Part shown: positions 45,403 through 56,343 of the stretch, piece by piece | Layout: every line of letters starts with the position of its first letter | How positions within the stretch are numbered: position 1 is the stretch's first letter | Origin: Embleya scabrispora DSM 41855 | GTDB taxonomy: Bacteria; Actinomycetota; Actinomycetes; Streptomycetales; Streptomycetaceae | DNA length: 64,000 nt | Direction of reading: 5' to 3' | NCBI RefSeq assembly: GCF_000372745.1 | Contig: NZ_KB889607.1 | Location: forward strand, 124,001 to 188,000 | Notes under the pieces: generated by a model | Seen by the model: the letters and a program-made list of their open reading frames with translations, nothing else | Told to the model about the DNA's origin: nothing | The model's database searches: none | Translations under genes and position numbers: made by a program

Positions 45403-47505
45403 ATGACTCCCATACGTAGGAAGTTCCTGTCCGCCCTGTCCGCCGGAGCCATCACCGCCACCGGTCTGGTGATGCTCGGTGCCGCCCCGGCCGGCGCCAC
45501 GTCGGCCGGGGACAACGGGGTGATCGTCTACACCCGCTTCAACGACGCCCCTTACGAACAGACGGACCAGTACCGCGTCGGCGTCGTGGACCCCGTCACC
45601 GGACAGTCGCGGTTGTTGCCGCTGCCGAACGGGATGGGCTCCGCCAAGGACGCGGTGTTCTCGCCCGACGGCTCCCGAGTCGCCTACTGGGCCATTCGAC
45701 ACGGTCAGGCCGAATACGGCTGGAAGCTGTTCACGGCCCGGGCGGACGGCTCGGACATCCGGGCCGTGGACACCGGCCCGAACGCGACCAACGAAACCGC
45801 GGGCCCGATCGTGTGGTGGCCCGGGGGCAACTGGCTGCTGTTCACCCACGGTACCGGTCCGCAGACCAACTACGACGTCTTCACCGTGTCCGCGGACGGC
45901 GGCCGAGCGGAGCCGTACATTCGGCTCGCCGCCACGGAGCCGACCGGCACTCCCGGCATCACCTCGATGTCCATCGCCGGGGACGGATCGGTCGTGGTCG
46001 CCACGAAATCGTCCGGCGTGGGCAACGCCCAGCGTCTATGGCTGTTCACGACGGACGGCACACTGCGCAAGCTTCGGGACGACGCGAGGGACGCCGAGTT
46101 CGACGCATCGGGCCAGGTCGTCATCTACCGTGCGCCGACGGCGGCGGGCCGGCCCGAGTCGGAGTGGCGACCCGCCGCGATGAGACTCGACGGCACTGCC
46201 GCGGACCTGTCCGGGATCGACCCGGGCACGAACTACGGACACCTGTCGCCCTCGCCCGACGGCGTCGACCTGGCGTACACCAAGCGGCTGCCCGATCTCG
46301 GCTGCGACGTCCTCGCGGTGCGGCGGTCCGCCGCCCCGGAGCAGGTGCTCGCCGGCGGCGCGGGCAACTGCATCCGAAGCGCGTCCTGGCAGTCGGTGCG
46401 CAAGAACTACGTGAACCGTTTGGGCGGCGCGAGTTCGGTGGAGACCGCGACCGCCGCCTCGCAGGCGCTGTGGGCCGACAACGGCGTCGCCAAGCCGGGC
46501 TATCGGCAGGCCAAGTCCGCGGTGATCACGCGCAACGACCACTTCGGCGACGGTCTGGTCGGCGTGCCGTTGGCGGCGGCCAAGGGTGGGCCGCTGCTGC
46601 TGTCCGAGCCCGACCGGTTGCCGGCCGCCACGGCGGCGGAGATCGCCCGCATCCTTCCGCGCGGATCGACCGTCTACATGTTGGGCGGCCCGCTCGCGAT
46701 CGACACCGCCGTCGAGCAGAAGGTGCGGGATCTGGGTTACACCGTGAAGCGATTGGCCGGGAACTCCCAGTACGAGACCGCCATCGCGATCGCGAACGAG
46801 ACCAACCCGAACCCGAAGAACGTGTTGTTCGCGACCGGTCGCGAATACTACGACGCGCTCTCCGCGGGTCCCGCGGCGGCCAACCTGGACGCCGTGGTAC
46901 TGCTCACCGACGGCGGGAGCCTTCCCGCGTCGGTGCGGACCTACCTCGCGCAACATCCCTCCGCCGACGTCTGGGGTGTCGGCACACCGGCCGCGACCGC
47001 TTTGTACGAGGACGGCGACCGCGACTTCTACCGGGTCGAGGGCTACGACGCGGTGGAGACCGCGTCCATCGCGGCGAGGACCTTCTTCTACCCGACCCGC
47101 GTCGTCGGCGTGGCCACCATGGCCTCGTTCCACGACGCGATGTCCGGTGGCGCGCTGCTGGCCGCGGTCCACGGACCGATCCTGCTGAGCGACCCGACCC
47201 GGCTGAGCGACCCGACGGAGGACTACCTGACGCGGAACAGCCCGGCGGTCGGGCTCGTCGCGATCCTCGGCGGCGAGGTGGCCCTGTCGGCCGACGTCGC
47301 CGAGAGTGCCGGAAACGCGATCGGGCTGCCCGGCACGATCGAGTACTCGAACGGCGACACCGCTGCCGCGAGCGACAGCCTGAGCCGTGCCGCCCGGTCC
47401 GCACCCGCCGCCGCGTCCTTCGGCACGACGGCCGAGCGCACCCCCGGCGGGAACGTGCCGAACCAGCCGGCCGAGACGCGGACCAAGGCGACCCGCAAGG
47501 GCTGA
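45403..47505 (+). CDS. Secreted beta-propeller protein with cell wall-binding repeats (CWB2)
   Basis: The 700-residue exported protein begins MTPIRRKFLSALSAGAITAT, a signal with an Ala-x-Ala site near residue 34. Residues about 38-330 contain TolB/WD40-like blades (AVFSPDGSRVAYWAI, YGHLSPSPDGVDLAYTKR). Residues about 340-650 hold three cell-wall-binding repeat 2 units (NRLGGASSVETATAAS, KRLAGNSQYETAIAIA and RVEGYDAVETASIAA starts). CWB2 units bind anionic wall polymers, so it should sit on the cell wall and may sense or process ligands. The ATG at 45403 has GGAAGA upstream. Confidence 0.9.
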   Translation: MTPIRRKFLSALSAGAITATGLVMLGAAPAGATSAGDNGVIVYTRFNDAPYEQTDQYRVGVVDPVTGQSRLLPLPNGMGSAKDAVFSPDGSRVAYWAIRHGQAEYGWKLFTARADGSDIRAVDTGPNATNETAGPIVWWPGGNWLLFTHGTGPQTNYDVFTVSADGGRAEPYIRLAATEPTGTPGITSMSIAGDGSVVVATKSSGVGNAQRLWLFTTDGTLRKLRDDARDAEFDASGQVVIYRAPTAAGRPESEWRPAAMRLDGTAADLSGIDPGTNYGHLSPSPDGVDLAYTKRLPDLGCDVLAVRRSAAPEQVLAGGAGNCIRSASWQSVRKNYVNRLGGASSVETATAASQALWADNGVAKPGYRQAKSAVITRNDHFGDGLVGVPLAAAKGGPLLLSEPDRLPAATAAEIARILPRGSTVYMLGGPLAIDTAVEQKVRDLGYTVKRLAGNSQYETAIAIANETNPNPKNVLFATGREYYDALSAGPAAANLDAVVLLTDGGSLPASVRTYLAQHPSADVWGVGTPAATALYEDGDRDFYRVEGYDAVETASIAARTFFYPTRVVGVATMASFHDAMSGGALLAAVHGPILLSDPTRLSDPTEDYLTRNSPAVGLVAILGGEVALSADVAESAGNAIGLPGTIEYSNGDTAAASDSLSRAARSAPAAASFGTTAERTPGGNVPNQPAETRTKATRKG

Positions 47506-47532
47506 CGTCTTTCCACACCGTTTTTGCCACCA

Positions 47533-47568
47533 CCGGCGCCGACACCCGCTCACGGGTGTCGGCGCCGG
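47533..47568 (+). terminator. Terminator of the CWB2 protein gene
   Basis: A perfect 16-bp stem (CCGGCGCCGACACCCG and its complement) encloses the loop CTCA, 27 bp after the stop codon. Confidence 0.8.
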
Positions 47569-47689
47569 CCGGCGTTTCGGCGACGCGGCCGGGCGGACCC
47601 GCGGAGCGCCACACGGATGATCGACGCCGGCGCATCGTGCCGTGCCATGGTTGGTCGATGGCGATCGGCGCGACGGAAGGACCCCCGCG

Positions 47690-49105
47690 ATGAGCACGGT
47701 GGATCGGCACGGGCTCGACCTGTCGGGCATGGGCCCGGAGGCGATCCGGCACTACGAACGCGCGCTCGACGCACTGTTGTTCTTCCGGCCGGAGGTGAGC
47801 ACCGAGGTCGAGGCGGCACTGGCGGCCGACCCGGGCGCGCCGATGGCCAACGTGTTCGCGGCCTACCTCGGCCTGTTGGGCACCGAGTGGGTCGACGCAG
47901 CGGCCGCGCGCGAGCGCTACGCCGCCTTCGTGCCCACCCCGACCAGGGTCGGCGCGCGCGAGATCGCGCACATGCGGGCGGCCGACGCGTGGTTGGCGGG
48001 CGACATCCACCGGGCCGGCGACATCCTGCACGAGGTCGCCGTGGGGTACCCCCGGGACGCGCTCGCGCTGCTGGTCGGCCATCAGATCGACTTCCTCACC
48101 GGCGACGCGGTCCGGCTGCGCGACCGGGTCGGCGGCGCGCTGAGTGCGTGGGATCAAGAAGATCCGCACTACGGGCCGGTGTTGGGCATGGCCGCGTTCG
48201 GTCTGGAGGAGGCCGGGCACTACGCCCGCTCCGAACAGGCCGGGCCGGCCGCAGTGGCGGCGAATCCGCGCGATGTGTGGGCGATCCACGCGGTCGCGCA
48301 CACGTACGAGATGCAGGGTCGGTTCGCCGAGGGCATCCGCTACCTCGACGCCCGCACCGCCGACTGGACCGGCGGCAACTACCTGAACGTGCACAACTGG
48401 TGGCACTACGGCCTGTTCTCGATCGAGGCCGGTGCGATCGACCGCGCGCTGGCCGTCTACGACGCGGTGCTGCATCACGACAAGTCGGCGGGGCCGGCGA
48501 TGGAACTCCTGGACGCCTCGGCCCTGTTGTGGCGCATCCATCTCGCGGGCAACCCGCAGGCCGAGCGCTGGAACCGGCTCGCCGACGCGTGGGCGGCCCG
48601 AGCGGACGGTCCGTACTACGCGTTCAACGACACCCACGCGGTGATGGCCTACCTCGGCGCCGGCCGGATCGCCGACGCGCAGGCGGTGGTCGACGACCGC
48701 GAGACCTGGCTCGCCGATCCGCACCCGGGCGTGGCCAACCACGCGATGACCGCGGAGGTCGGCCTGCCGGTCTGCCGCGCGCTGGTGGCCTTCGAGCGGG
48801 GGCGATACGCGGACACCATCGACACCCTCGTCCCGATCCGGCACCGGCTGAACACCTACGGCGGCAGCCACGCCCAGCGCGACGCGATCCAGCAGACCCT
48901 GGTCGAGGCGGCGCTGCGGACCGACCGGCACGACCTGGCCCGGACGCTGCTCAGCGAACGGGTCAACGTACGCCCGACGAGCCCGTACAACTGGCTCGGC
49001 CGGGCGCGCCTGGCCGACGCCGTGGGCCGACCCGCGGAAGCCGCCGACGCCCGCGAGCGTGCCGCGGAGCACACCGCCGCGATCACCGTCGCGTGGGGCC
49101 GCTGA
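47690..49105 (+). CDS. Tetratricopeptide repeat protein, TTC38-like
   Basis: The 471-residue protein is built of helical pairs typical of TPR proteins. The family-specific HxVxHxxEMQGR pattern (AIHAVAHTYEMQGRFAEG) and NVHNWWHYGLFSIEAGAIDR near residue 230 match bacterial homologues of TPR protein 38. No signal or membrane segment is seen. It should be a cytoplasmic scaffold of unknown role. The ATG at 47690 follows GGAAGGA. The neighbours give no clear functional link. Confidence 0.85.
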   Translation: MSTVDRHGLDLSGMGPEAIRHYERALDALLFFRPEVSTEVEAALAADPGAPMANVFAAYLGLLGTEWVDAAAARERYAAFVPTPTRVGAREIAHMRAADAWLAGDIHRAGDILHEVAVGYPRDALALLVGHQIDFLTGDAVRLRDRVGGALSAWDQEDPHYGPVLGMAAFGLEEAGHYARSEQAGPAAVAANPRDVWAIHAVAHTYEMQGRFAEGIRYLDARTADWTGGNYLNVHNWWHYGLFSIEAGAIDRALAVYDAVLHHDKSAGPAMELLDASALLWRIHLAGNPQAERWNRLADAWAARADGPYYAFNDTHAVMAYLGAGRIADAQAVVDDRETWLADPHPGVANHAMTAEVGLPVCRALVAFERGRYADTIDTLVPIRHRLNTYGGSHAQRDAIQQTLVEAALRTDRHDLARTLLSERVNVRPTSPYNWLGRARLADAVGRPAEAADARERAAEHTAAITVAWGR

Positions 49106-49282
49106 CCTGCCGGGACCGGCGGGTTTCGGCGGGGCGGAGCGGGTGCCTCGACAGGGTGCGGCGAGGGCGTGGCCCCGCGGTGGGCCGGCCGGTCGCGCCC
49201 GGGCCGCATGCGCGAGAATTGCGCACTCGTCCCGAGTCGAGCCGATCGACCCGGGAAGCCGGCGACGACACGGGAGACACAC

Positions 49283-49963
49283 ATGGGCGAGTCCTCGGCG
49301 AGCGAATCCGTAACGCATCGCCAGGTCCCGGACGATCCGGGACTGCTCGCCGCAGCCGCGCAGAGCCCGGGCGGGTCGGTCGCCGAGATCGACCCGGCGT
49401 TCGCCGACGACCCCAACGGCTATGTCCCCGGTGAGGCGATCCGCGGCGCGTGGGTGGTCGGGCCCGACGGCCTGCTGACCGGCGAGTACCGGGAGAACCC
49501 GCGGCACGGGCCGCCGCAGGACGACTTCGCCAAGCTGGTCGAGAACGACGCGTGGTTCGGCTGGCTCGGCGACGACCCGGTAGGCGCGATCCGCGAGTCG
49601 GTCACCGAATGCTTCGAGGACCAGGCTCCCGGTGCCACGCTGACCTGGATGAAGATCCTCGAACCGCCGCGCTGCGCCACCACCGGCCGACCGGCCCCGG
49701 ACGACGAGCAGTACCTGATCCCCACCCGCGCCGGCGTGGCCGTCTGGTTCGCCGCCCGGATCGCCGCGCCGGAACGGGCCCGCACCACCGTGTGCGGCAT
49801 CTTCACGTGGGTCGCGATCCACCTCGACGCCCCGGCCGACCGCCGGGACCGGATCTGGCTCGACCTGGACGCCGACCTCGACTGGGCGGAGCAGCAGTTG
49901 CCACCGCGGATGTACGGCCTGGACACGGAGTCGAGCGACGCCGCAGGCTCCCCGAGCGCCTGA
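49283..49963 (+). CDS. Conserved-looking protein of unknown function
   Basis: The 226-residue product is acidic, has no signal or membrane segment, and contains several Trp-rich patches (GAWVVGPDGLLTGEYREN, NDAWFGWLGDDPVGAIRES, VCGIFTWVAIHLDAP). The ATG at 49283 is preceded by CGGGAG. I do not recognise the family. It follows the TPR gene after 177 bp and is convergent with the methyltransferase gene. Confidence 0.7.
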   Translation: MGESSASESVTHRQVPDDPGLLAAAAQSPGGSVAEIDPAFADDPNGYVPGEAIRGAWVVGPDGLLTGEYRENPRHGPPQDDFAKLVENDAWFGWLGDDPVGAIRESVTECFEDQAPGATLTWMKILEPPRCATTGRPAPDDEQYLIPTRAGVAVWFAARIAAPERARTTVCGIFTWVAIHLDAPADRRDRIWLDLDADLDWAEQQLPPRMYGLDTESSDAAGSPSA

Positions 49964-50074
49964 GCCGCGGCCGGGGCAGGGGCGGTCGCTCCGGCTCTCG
50001 CGCTGCGGCGTCCCTGCCTCGGCCTGCCCTGGCCTTGCCTCGCCGGGCCTCGTCGGGCCGCGCCGGCTCCCGCC

Positions 50075-51178
50075 TTACCGTGCGGCCCGCAGGTGTGGCT
50101 TCAGATGCCGAGCGATCGCCTCCGCGAGGCGCGGTGGTACCGCGTTGCCGATCTGCCGGGCGATCTCGGTCTTGGAGCCGCACCACACGAAGGTCTCCGG
50201 GAACGACTGGAGCCGGGCCGCCTCGCGGTGCGTGATCGGGCGGTTGACCCGGTCGGTCGGGTCGTCCGGGTTCCACTGCGGGTGCAGGTACTGGCCCTTC
50301 TCCGGCTTGTAGAACTCGGTCCGGATGGTCAGCGACGGGTGGTCCCAGCGCATCCGGCCCATCACGTCCGTCGTACCGGTCTTCTTGTTCCGCCAGCAGT
50401 CCGGCAGCAGGTGGTCCGGCAGGTCGAAGCGGCCGCCACCCGGCGGGACGCAGTCGTAGCGCAGCAGCGAGCGCTCGATCGGCGTGCGGGCCAGATGCAG
50501 GTCCGCCTCCTTGAACACGCCGGGCACGGCGCGGCCGAAGAACTCCGTCTTCGAGACGGGCAGGCTGGTCGTCCCGGGCACGCGCGGCAGGTGCTCGATC
50601 GCGTCCCGGACCGTCTTCCAGCGCTGCGGCCGGCCGGGGCCGTGGGTCGGTTCCGGGACGGTGATCTCGCCGATCCGGGAGCCGATCACGATCGCCCGCT
50701 TGCGGCGCTGCGGGACGCCGTAGTCCACCGCCGGAAGCAGCGCGTCGGTCAGCACATACCCCTCCAGGAGGCCCCCGGGCTGCGCCTCGGCGAGCAGCAG
50801 GGCGAATTCGGCGGACTTCTGGAAGCGGTCCACGTTCTCGATCACGAAGACCTTGGGCCTGGCCCGACGCACGAAGCGCAGGTATTCCTTCCAGAGCTTG
50901 TTGCGCGGGTCCTCGACGTTGCGGCTGCCCAGGTTGGAGAAGCCCTGGCAGGGCGGGCCGCCGATGATCAGGTCGGCACGCGGGATGTCCTTGTCCGGGA
51001 TCTCCGCGATGTCGCCCCAGCGCATGTGTGCCTCGCCGAAATTGGCGGCGTAGGTCGCGGCCGCGTGCAGGTTCCACTCGACCGCCATGACCGGTCGAAA
51101 GCCCTTCGCGGCGGCGAATCCGGACGTCATTCCACCGCAGCCCGCGAACAGGTCGATCATGGTGATGGGTCGTGCCAT
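50075..51178 (-). CDS. DNA (cytosine-5) methyltransferase
   Basis: The 367-residue enzyme has the C5-methylase motifs in order: motif I MIDLFAGCGGMTSGF, motif IV GGPPCQGFSNLGSRN with the catalytic Cys, motif VI VFVIENVDRF, motif VIII VPQRRKRAIVIGSR, and motifs IX-X EAARLQSFPETF and QIGNAVPPRLAEAI. The target-recognition region (about 215-290) is short. The target sequence is unknown. It starts 9 bp after the vsr stop on the same strand, forming a Dcm-Vsr pair; no restriction endonuclease gene is next to it. Confidence 0.95.
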   Translation of the reverse strand: MARPITMIDLFAGCGGMTSGFAAAKGFRPVMAVEWNLHAAATYAANFGEAHMRWGDIAEIPDKDIPRADLIIGGPPCQGFSNLGSRNVEDPRNKLWKEYLRFVRRARPKVFVIENVDRFQKSAEFALLLAEAQPGGLLEGYVLTDALLPAVDYGVPQRRKRAIVIGSRIGEITVPEPTHGPGRPQRWKTVRDAIEHLPRVPGTTSLPVSKTEFFGRAVPGVFKEADLHLARTPIERSLLRYDCVPPGGGRFDLPDHLLPDCWRNKKTGTTDVMGRMRWDHPSLTIRTEFYKPEKGQYLHPQWNPDDPTDRVNRPITHREAARLQSFPETFVWCGSKTEIARQIGNAVPPRLAEAIARHLKPHLRAAR

Positions 51179-51187
51179 GCGGACAGG

Positions 51188-51619
51188 TTAGCCGGCCATG
51201 CGCCTGGCGATCACGGCATCCCGGACCCTGGCCGCCGCGGTGGCCGCGTCCTCGTGTTCCCAGACGCGTACGACCAGCCAGCCGGCCTCGGCCATGCGTC
51301 GGTCGGTGTCCGCGTCGCGGGCGCGGTTTCCCTCGATCTTGGTCTTCCAGAACTCCGCGTTGCGCTTGGGCCAGGTCGCGTGCTCCGGGCACCCGTGCCA
51401 GAAGCAGCCGTCGACGTAGACGGCGACCTTGGTCGGGCCGAAGACGACATCCGCCTCGCGGCGGATGCCCTTGAGCGGGCGGCGGTGCACGCGGTAGCGC
51501 AGGCCCATGGCGTGCAGCAGGCGCCGCAACGCGACCTCGACGTCGGTGTCCTTGCTGCGTTGGCGACTCATCCGCGCGCGGGTCGCTTCCGTGGTGGTCA
51601 GGCTCGTCACGGACACCAT
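51188..51619 (-). CDS. vsr: Very short patch repair endonuclease
   Basis: The 143-residue nuclease nicks beside T:G mismatches made when 5-methylcytosine deaminates. The N-terminal MSRQRSKDTDVEVALRRLL, the catalytic aspartate in EADVVFGPTKVAVYVDG, the zinc and active-site stretch CFWHGCPEHATWPKRNAEFW, and the late VRVWEHED are all conserved. It is paired with the methyltransferase downstream, which fits protection of methylated sites. The ATG at 51619 is the likely start, although a ribosome site is weak. Confidence 0.94.
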   Translation of the reverse strand: MVSVTSLTTTEATRARMSRQRSKDTDVEVALRRLLHAMGLRYRVHRRPLKGIRREADVVFGPTKVAVYVDGCFWHGCPEHATWPKRNAEFWKTKIEGNRARDADTDRRMAEAGWLVVRVWEHEDAATAAARVRDAVIARRMAG

Positions 51620-51632
51620 GGTGCACGGTCGC

Positions 51633-51722
51633 ACTGTCATCGCGCCCAAGGACCGTCGGCGTGCCTGGGACCGTCGTCGTGCCGTGCCATGGTCGTTGTG
51701 CCCGACAACTGTCATCGCGCCC
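51633..51722. repeat. Short direct repeats upstream of vsr
   Basis: ACTGTCATCGCGCCC occurs at 51633-51647 and 51708-51722. Between them lie two degenerate copies of GGACCGTCG-N-CGTGCC. They occupy most of the 137-bp gap between vsr and modC, next to the vsr promoter. Confidence 0.6.
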
Positions 51723-51756
51723 CGGGACGGGGGCTTCGACCGGCGGCGCGCACCGC

Positions 51757-52889
<1,133 letters not shown>

Positions 52890-52893
<4 letters not shown>

Positions 52894-53786
52894 GAGGTGG
52901 TCATCCAGCGCTCGCGCAGGCCGGCCAGGATCAGCACGGACACCGCCAGCAACACGAGGGAGAGCACGATCGCCGCCTCCGGGTCGGTTTCCAGGGCCAG
53001 GTAGACGGCCAGCGGCATGGTCTGGGTCTTGCCCGGGAAGTTGCCGGCGAAGGTGATGGTCGCGCCGAACTCGCCGAGCGCGCGGGCCCACGCGAGCACC
53101 GCGCCCGCCGCCACGCCCGGCGCGATCAGCGGCAGGGTCACCCGGCGGAACGCGGTCCAGCGGGACGCGCCCAGCGTCGCGGCGGCCTCCTCGTAGCGCG
53201 GGTCGGCCGCCCGCAGCGCGCCCTCGACGCTGATCACCAGGAAGGGCATCGCCACGAACGCCTCGGCCACGATCACGCCGGTCGTGGTGAACGGCAGCGT
53301 GTACCCGAAGGTGTCGTCCAGCCACTCGCCGACGATGCCCTTGCGGCCGAGCACCAGGAGCAGCGCGACACCGCCCACCACGGGCGGCAGCACCAGCGGC
53401 AGTGTGACCAGCGCACGGACCAGCCGGCGGCCGGGAAAGTCGGTCCGCGCCAGCAGCCACGCCAGCGGGACACCCAGGACCAGCACGATGCCGGTGGCCA
53501 CGGTCGCGGTGAACAGCGAAAGCTTGAGCGCCTCGCGGACCTCGGTACTGCCGAGCTGACTCCCCAGGTCGCTCCACGGTGCCCGGATCAGCAGCCCGAC
53601 CAGCGGCAGCACCAGAAACACCAGGCCGATCAGGCCGGGCACGAGCAGTGCCAACGGTGCGCCGCCGCGGCGAGAGCGTTCGGCGGCCCGCTTGCGTACG
53701 GCCGGCGTGCGCCGGGCCCACGGGCGGACGGCGCGCTTGCGTACTACAGCTCGCTCCTTGTGGGGGACCCGGGGAGGTTCGATCAC
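52890..53786 (-). CDS. modB: Molybdate ABC transporter permease
   Basis: The 298-residue membrane protein has a basic N-terminus and about six hydrophobic segments. The ABC-permease EAA loop reads EEAAATLGASRWTAFRRVTLPLI, in pieces EEAAATLGASRWTAF and RRVTLPLIAPGV. The late ARALGEFGATITFAGN is the ModB/CysT signature. It pairs with ModC. Both its start and stop overlap neighbours by four bases, so the mod genes form one translationally coupled operon. Confidence 0.94.
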
Positions 53787-54637
53787 GGTGCCTGGAAGCC
53801 TGCCGCCGTCAGGGCCGTGCGGCCGGGCTCGGACAACACGAAGGCCACGAACGCCTTGGCCGCGTCGGCGTTGGGCGCCTTGGCGAGCGGGACGATCGGG
53901 TACGTGTTGACCGCCTGCGCGGATTCGGGGAAGTCCACGCCGACCGCCTTGGCGCCCGCCGCCTTGACGTCGGTGCGGTAGACGAGTGCGGCGTCCACCT
54001 CGCCGAGAGTGAGCTTGGTGAGCGCGGCCTTGACGTCCTGTTCGAGCGTCGCGGGGGTGAACTTGACGCCGGACGCGTCGAGAGCGGTCTTGGCCGCGGC
54101 GCCGCATGGGACCTGCGGGGCGCATTGGGCGACCTTGAGGCCGTTCTGCTTGAGGTCGGCGAGCGACTTGATGTTCTTGGGATTGCCCGGCGCCACCGCG
54201 ATCTGCAACGTGTTCTTGGCAAACGCGGTGGGCGTACCGTCGGCGTTCTTGGCATCGGTGACGAGCTTCATGTTCTTCTCGTCGGCCGAGGCGAACACGT
54301 CGGCGGGTGCGCCCTGGTTGATGCTCGCGGCCAGCGCCGAGCTGCCGAGGTAGTTGAACTTGACCGTCACGCCCGGGTGCGCGGCCTCGAACTGCCTGCC
54401 CAGCGCGCTGAACGTCTCGGTCAGCGAGGCCGCGGCGAACACGTTGACGGTGCCCTTGAGTTGCTTGGCGTCGGCGGCGGGCGCGGACGCGTTGGCGCCG
54501 GCCGGCGGCGTGGCCCCGCCGACCTTCTTGTCGTCCTTGTCGTCGTCGCTGCCGCATCCGGCGAGGGTGATCAACGCCCCCGCGAGCAGCGCGGCCGAGA
54601 CCGCACGTCCGGCCCGTACCGTGCCCACCGCACCCAT
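53783..54637 (-). CDS. modA: Molybdate-binding lipoprotein
   Basis: The 284-residue binding protein begins with a lipoprotein signal whose lipobox is LAGC. A charged linker (SDDDKDDKK) is followed by the ModA fold: TVNVFAAASLTETFSALGRQ, FNYLGSSALAASINQGAPAD, and the late ALVYRTDVKAAG. The oxyanion-binding Ser/Ala residues of these blocks are intact. It delivers molybdate to ModB. It is the first gene of the transporter operon, 17 bp after the HTH-TOBE gene. Confidence 0.94.
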   Translation of the reverse strand: MGAVGTVRAGRAVSAALLAGALITLAGCGSDDDKDDKKVGGATPPAGANASAPAADAKQLKGTVNVFAAASLTETFSALGRQFEAAHPGVTVKFNYLGSSALAASINQGAPADVFASADEKNMKLVTDAKNADGTPTAFAKNTLQIAVAPGNPKNIKSLADLKQNGLKVAQCAPQVPCGAAAKTALDASGVKFTPATLEQDVKAALTKLTLGEVDAALVYRTDVKAAGAKAVGVDFPESAQAVNTYPIVPLAKAPNADAAKAFVAFVLSEPGRTALTAAGFQAP

Positions 54638-54654
54638 CGTGTGTTCGCTCCCCA

Positions 54655-55083
54655 CTATTCGAGGGAGTGCTCGCGCGCGCCCTCGGTCCGCTCCACCATG
54701 ACATTCGTCGACTTCACCACTGCCGTGGCGAGCACCCCGACCTCCAGGCCGAGTTCGTCCGCGGCCTCGGCGCTCATCAGCGAGACCACCCGGTACGGCC
54801 CGGCCTGGATCTCGACCTGGGCCATCACCGTGTCCTTGCGGACGTCGGTGACGATGCCGCGGAAGCGGTTGCGCGCCGACGACCAACCGAGCCGCTCGCT
54901 GTCCGCGCGGGCGTCACCGGCCGCCACCGAGCGGGCGAACGCGGCGAGCGCCGCACCCTCCACCACCCGCCGACCGTTCTCGTCCCGCCGCGCGTCGAGC
55001 CGCCCGGAGTCCACCCACCGCCGCACCGTGTCCGCACTCACTCCGAGCAAAGCCGCCGCGTCGCCGATCCCGAACATGTTCAC
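54655..55083 (-). CDS. Molybdate-responsive HTH-TOBE protein
   Basis: The 142-residue protein joins an excisionase/MerR-like HTH (FGIGDAAALLGVSADTVRRW, near the N-terminus) to a molybdate-binding TOBE/Mop domain (RFRGIVTDVRKDTVMAQVEI, then SLMSAEAADELGL and ATAVVKSTNVMVE). It should sense molybdate and regulate the mod operon, which starts 17 bp downstream. It is a compact counterpart of ModE. The GTG at 55083 with AGGAT upstream is chosen; an ATG two codons later is the alternative. Confidence 0.9.
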   Translation of the reverse strand: MNMFGIGDAAALLGVSADTVRRWVDSGRLDARRDENGRRVVEGAALAAFARSVAAGDARADSERLGWSSARNRFRGIVTDVRKDTVMAQVEIQAGPYRVVSLMSAEAADELGLEVGVLATAVVKSTNVMVERTEGAREHSLE

Positions 55084-55467
55084 GGCCGGGATCCTAACCA
55101 CGAGCGACTCCCCCACAGCGCGAAGCCGATACCCGCAGACGCCGGCAAAAGCCGCCGCATGCGGGCCGTTATCCTCGCAGGTACAAGGCATTTTGGCCAC
55201 ATGCCTCGCAGATTCGATATGGATGAGCAGGCTGCCAGGTCGTGTCGGTCCCGGGCGGCGGACTTCGTCGTGGGCGCGCCGGACCGGTTCCTCCCCGGCC
55301 GCGGTCGGGCCCGCCTCCGCGCCGGGAGGCACGTCCCCACGCGGTCGAAGGCCCGACGGGCCGGGCCCGGGCCCGATCACGAGGGCATGCCGGCGGGTGC
55401 TGCGGGGCTCACCCCGACGCCGCACCGTGCACCCGCGCGCCTGTGCACAGGGTCCTAGGCTTGGGCC
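55084..55467. other. Divergent promoter region between mod and AraC genes
   Basis: This 384-bp stretch lies between two divergent genes. Near 55174-55200 a less GC-rich block (CAGGTACAAGGCATTTTGGC) could hold a promoter. I see no convincing molybdate-type operator palindrome and no ORF that looks coding. Confidence 0.45.
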
Positions 55468-56343
55468 GTGTTCGATTCGCCTGACTTCGATCTGACACCG
55501 TATGCGGACTCCGACATGTCCGCTGTGCAGCGCACCTATTGCAGTTGGAGTGAGTCGGGCTGGCGTTCGCTGCTCGTGCAGTGCTTCGACCACGCGGCCG
55601 AGGTCGACCACTTTCGGCTCCCCGGAGTCGCCGACCTGCATCTCGTGCTCTGTGCGGCCGGGGACGTGGTCATCCGGACGCACACCGACGGGCGAGCGAT
55701 CCGGCGCCGCTGGCTTCCCGGCAGTCTGGAACTCATGGTTCCCGGCCGATCGAGCGTGCTCGCCTACCGGACGACCTCCGCGCTGCGCACCGTTCAGGTG
55801 CATGTTCCGTCGGCGACCGTCGATCGAGCCGCGGCTCATCTGGGCGGTTCGGAGCCGGACTTCGAAGCCCTGTCGGCTGCGGCAGGCGCGGGCGATCCGG
55901 TTGTCGAGCATCTCGTTCGCGCGCTGCCCGGTGCCGGTGGCGCGGACGAGATGTACGCGGAATCCGCCGCGGCATTTCTCGCGGCGCACCTGCTGGTCCA
56001 CGGTCGGCACGGCCGCCTGCCGGGTCCCGAACACGCGGCGGTCCGCGTGGGCGTCGCCGTCATGCGCGAGCGGCTGGCCGAGCCACTGACGCTGGCCGAG
56101 ATCGCCGCCGAAGCACACCTGAGCGTCTACCACTTCATCCGCGTCTTCCGGGCGGCGACCGGCGAGACGCCCCATCGGTTCCTCACCCGGCTGCGGATCG
56201 AGCGGGCACAGCGACTGCTGGCCGACAGCACCCTCACCATCGGACAAATCGCCGACCGATGCGGTTTCGCGAGCCCCGGCGCACTGTCTTCGGCCTTCCT
56301 GAGCCAGGTCGGCGTACGGCCCTCGGTGTACCGCAAGATCTGA
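55468..56343 (+). CDS. AraC-family regulator
   Basis: The 291-residue protein has an N-terminal cupin-like ligand domain (about 1-170, with DLHLVLCAAGDVVIRTH). A C-terminal AraC pair of HTHs follows (LTLAEIAAEAHLSVYHFIRVF and LTIGQIADRCGFASPGALSSAF). The GTG at 55468 follows GTCCTAGGCTTG, where TAGGCT may be a -10 box close to the start. The next gene on the same strand is an SRPBCC protein 88 bp further on, a possible target. Confidence 0.88.
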   Translation: MFDSPDFDLTPYADSDMSAVQRTYCSWSESGWRSLLVQCFDHAAEVDHFRLPGVADLHLVLCAAGDVVIRTHTDGRAIRRRWLPGSLELMVPGRSSVLAYRTTSALRTVQVHVPSATVDRAAAHLGGSEPDFEALSAAAGAGDPVVEHLVRALPGAGGADEMYAESAAAFLAAHLLVHGRHGRLPGPEHAAVRVGVAVMRERLAEPLTLAEIAAEAHLSVYHFIRVFRAATGETPHRFLTRLRIERAQRLLADSTLTIGQIADRCGFASPGALSSAFLSQVGVRPSVYRKI

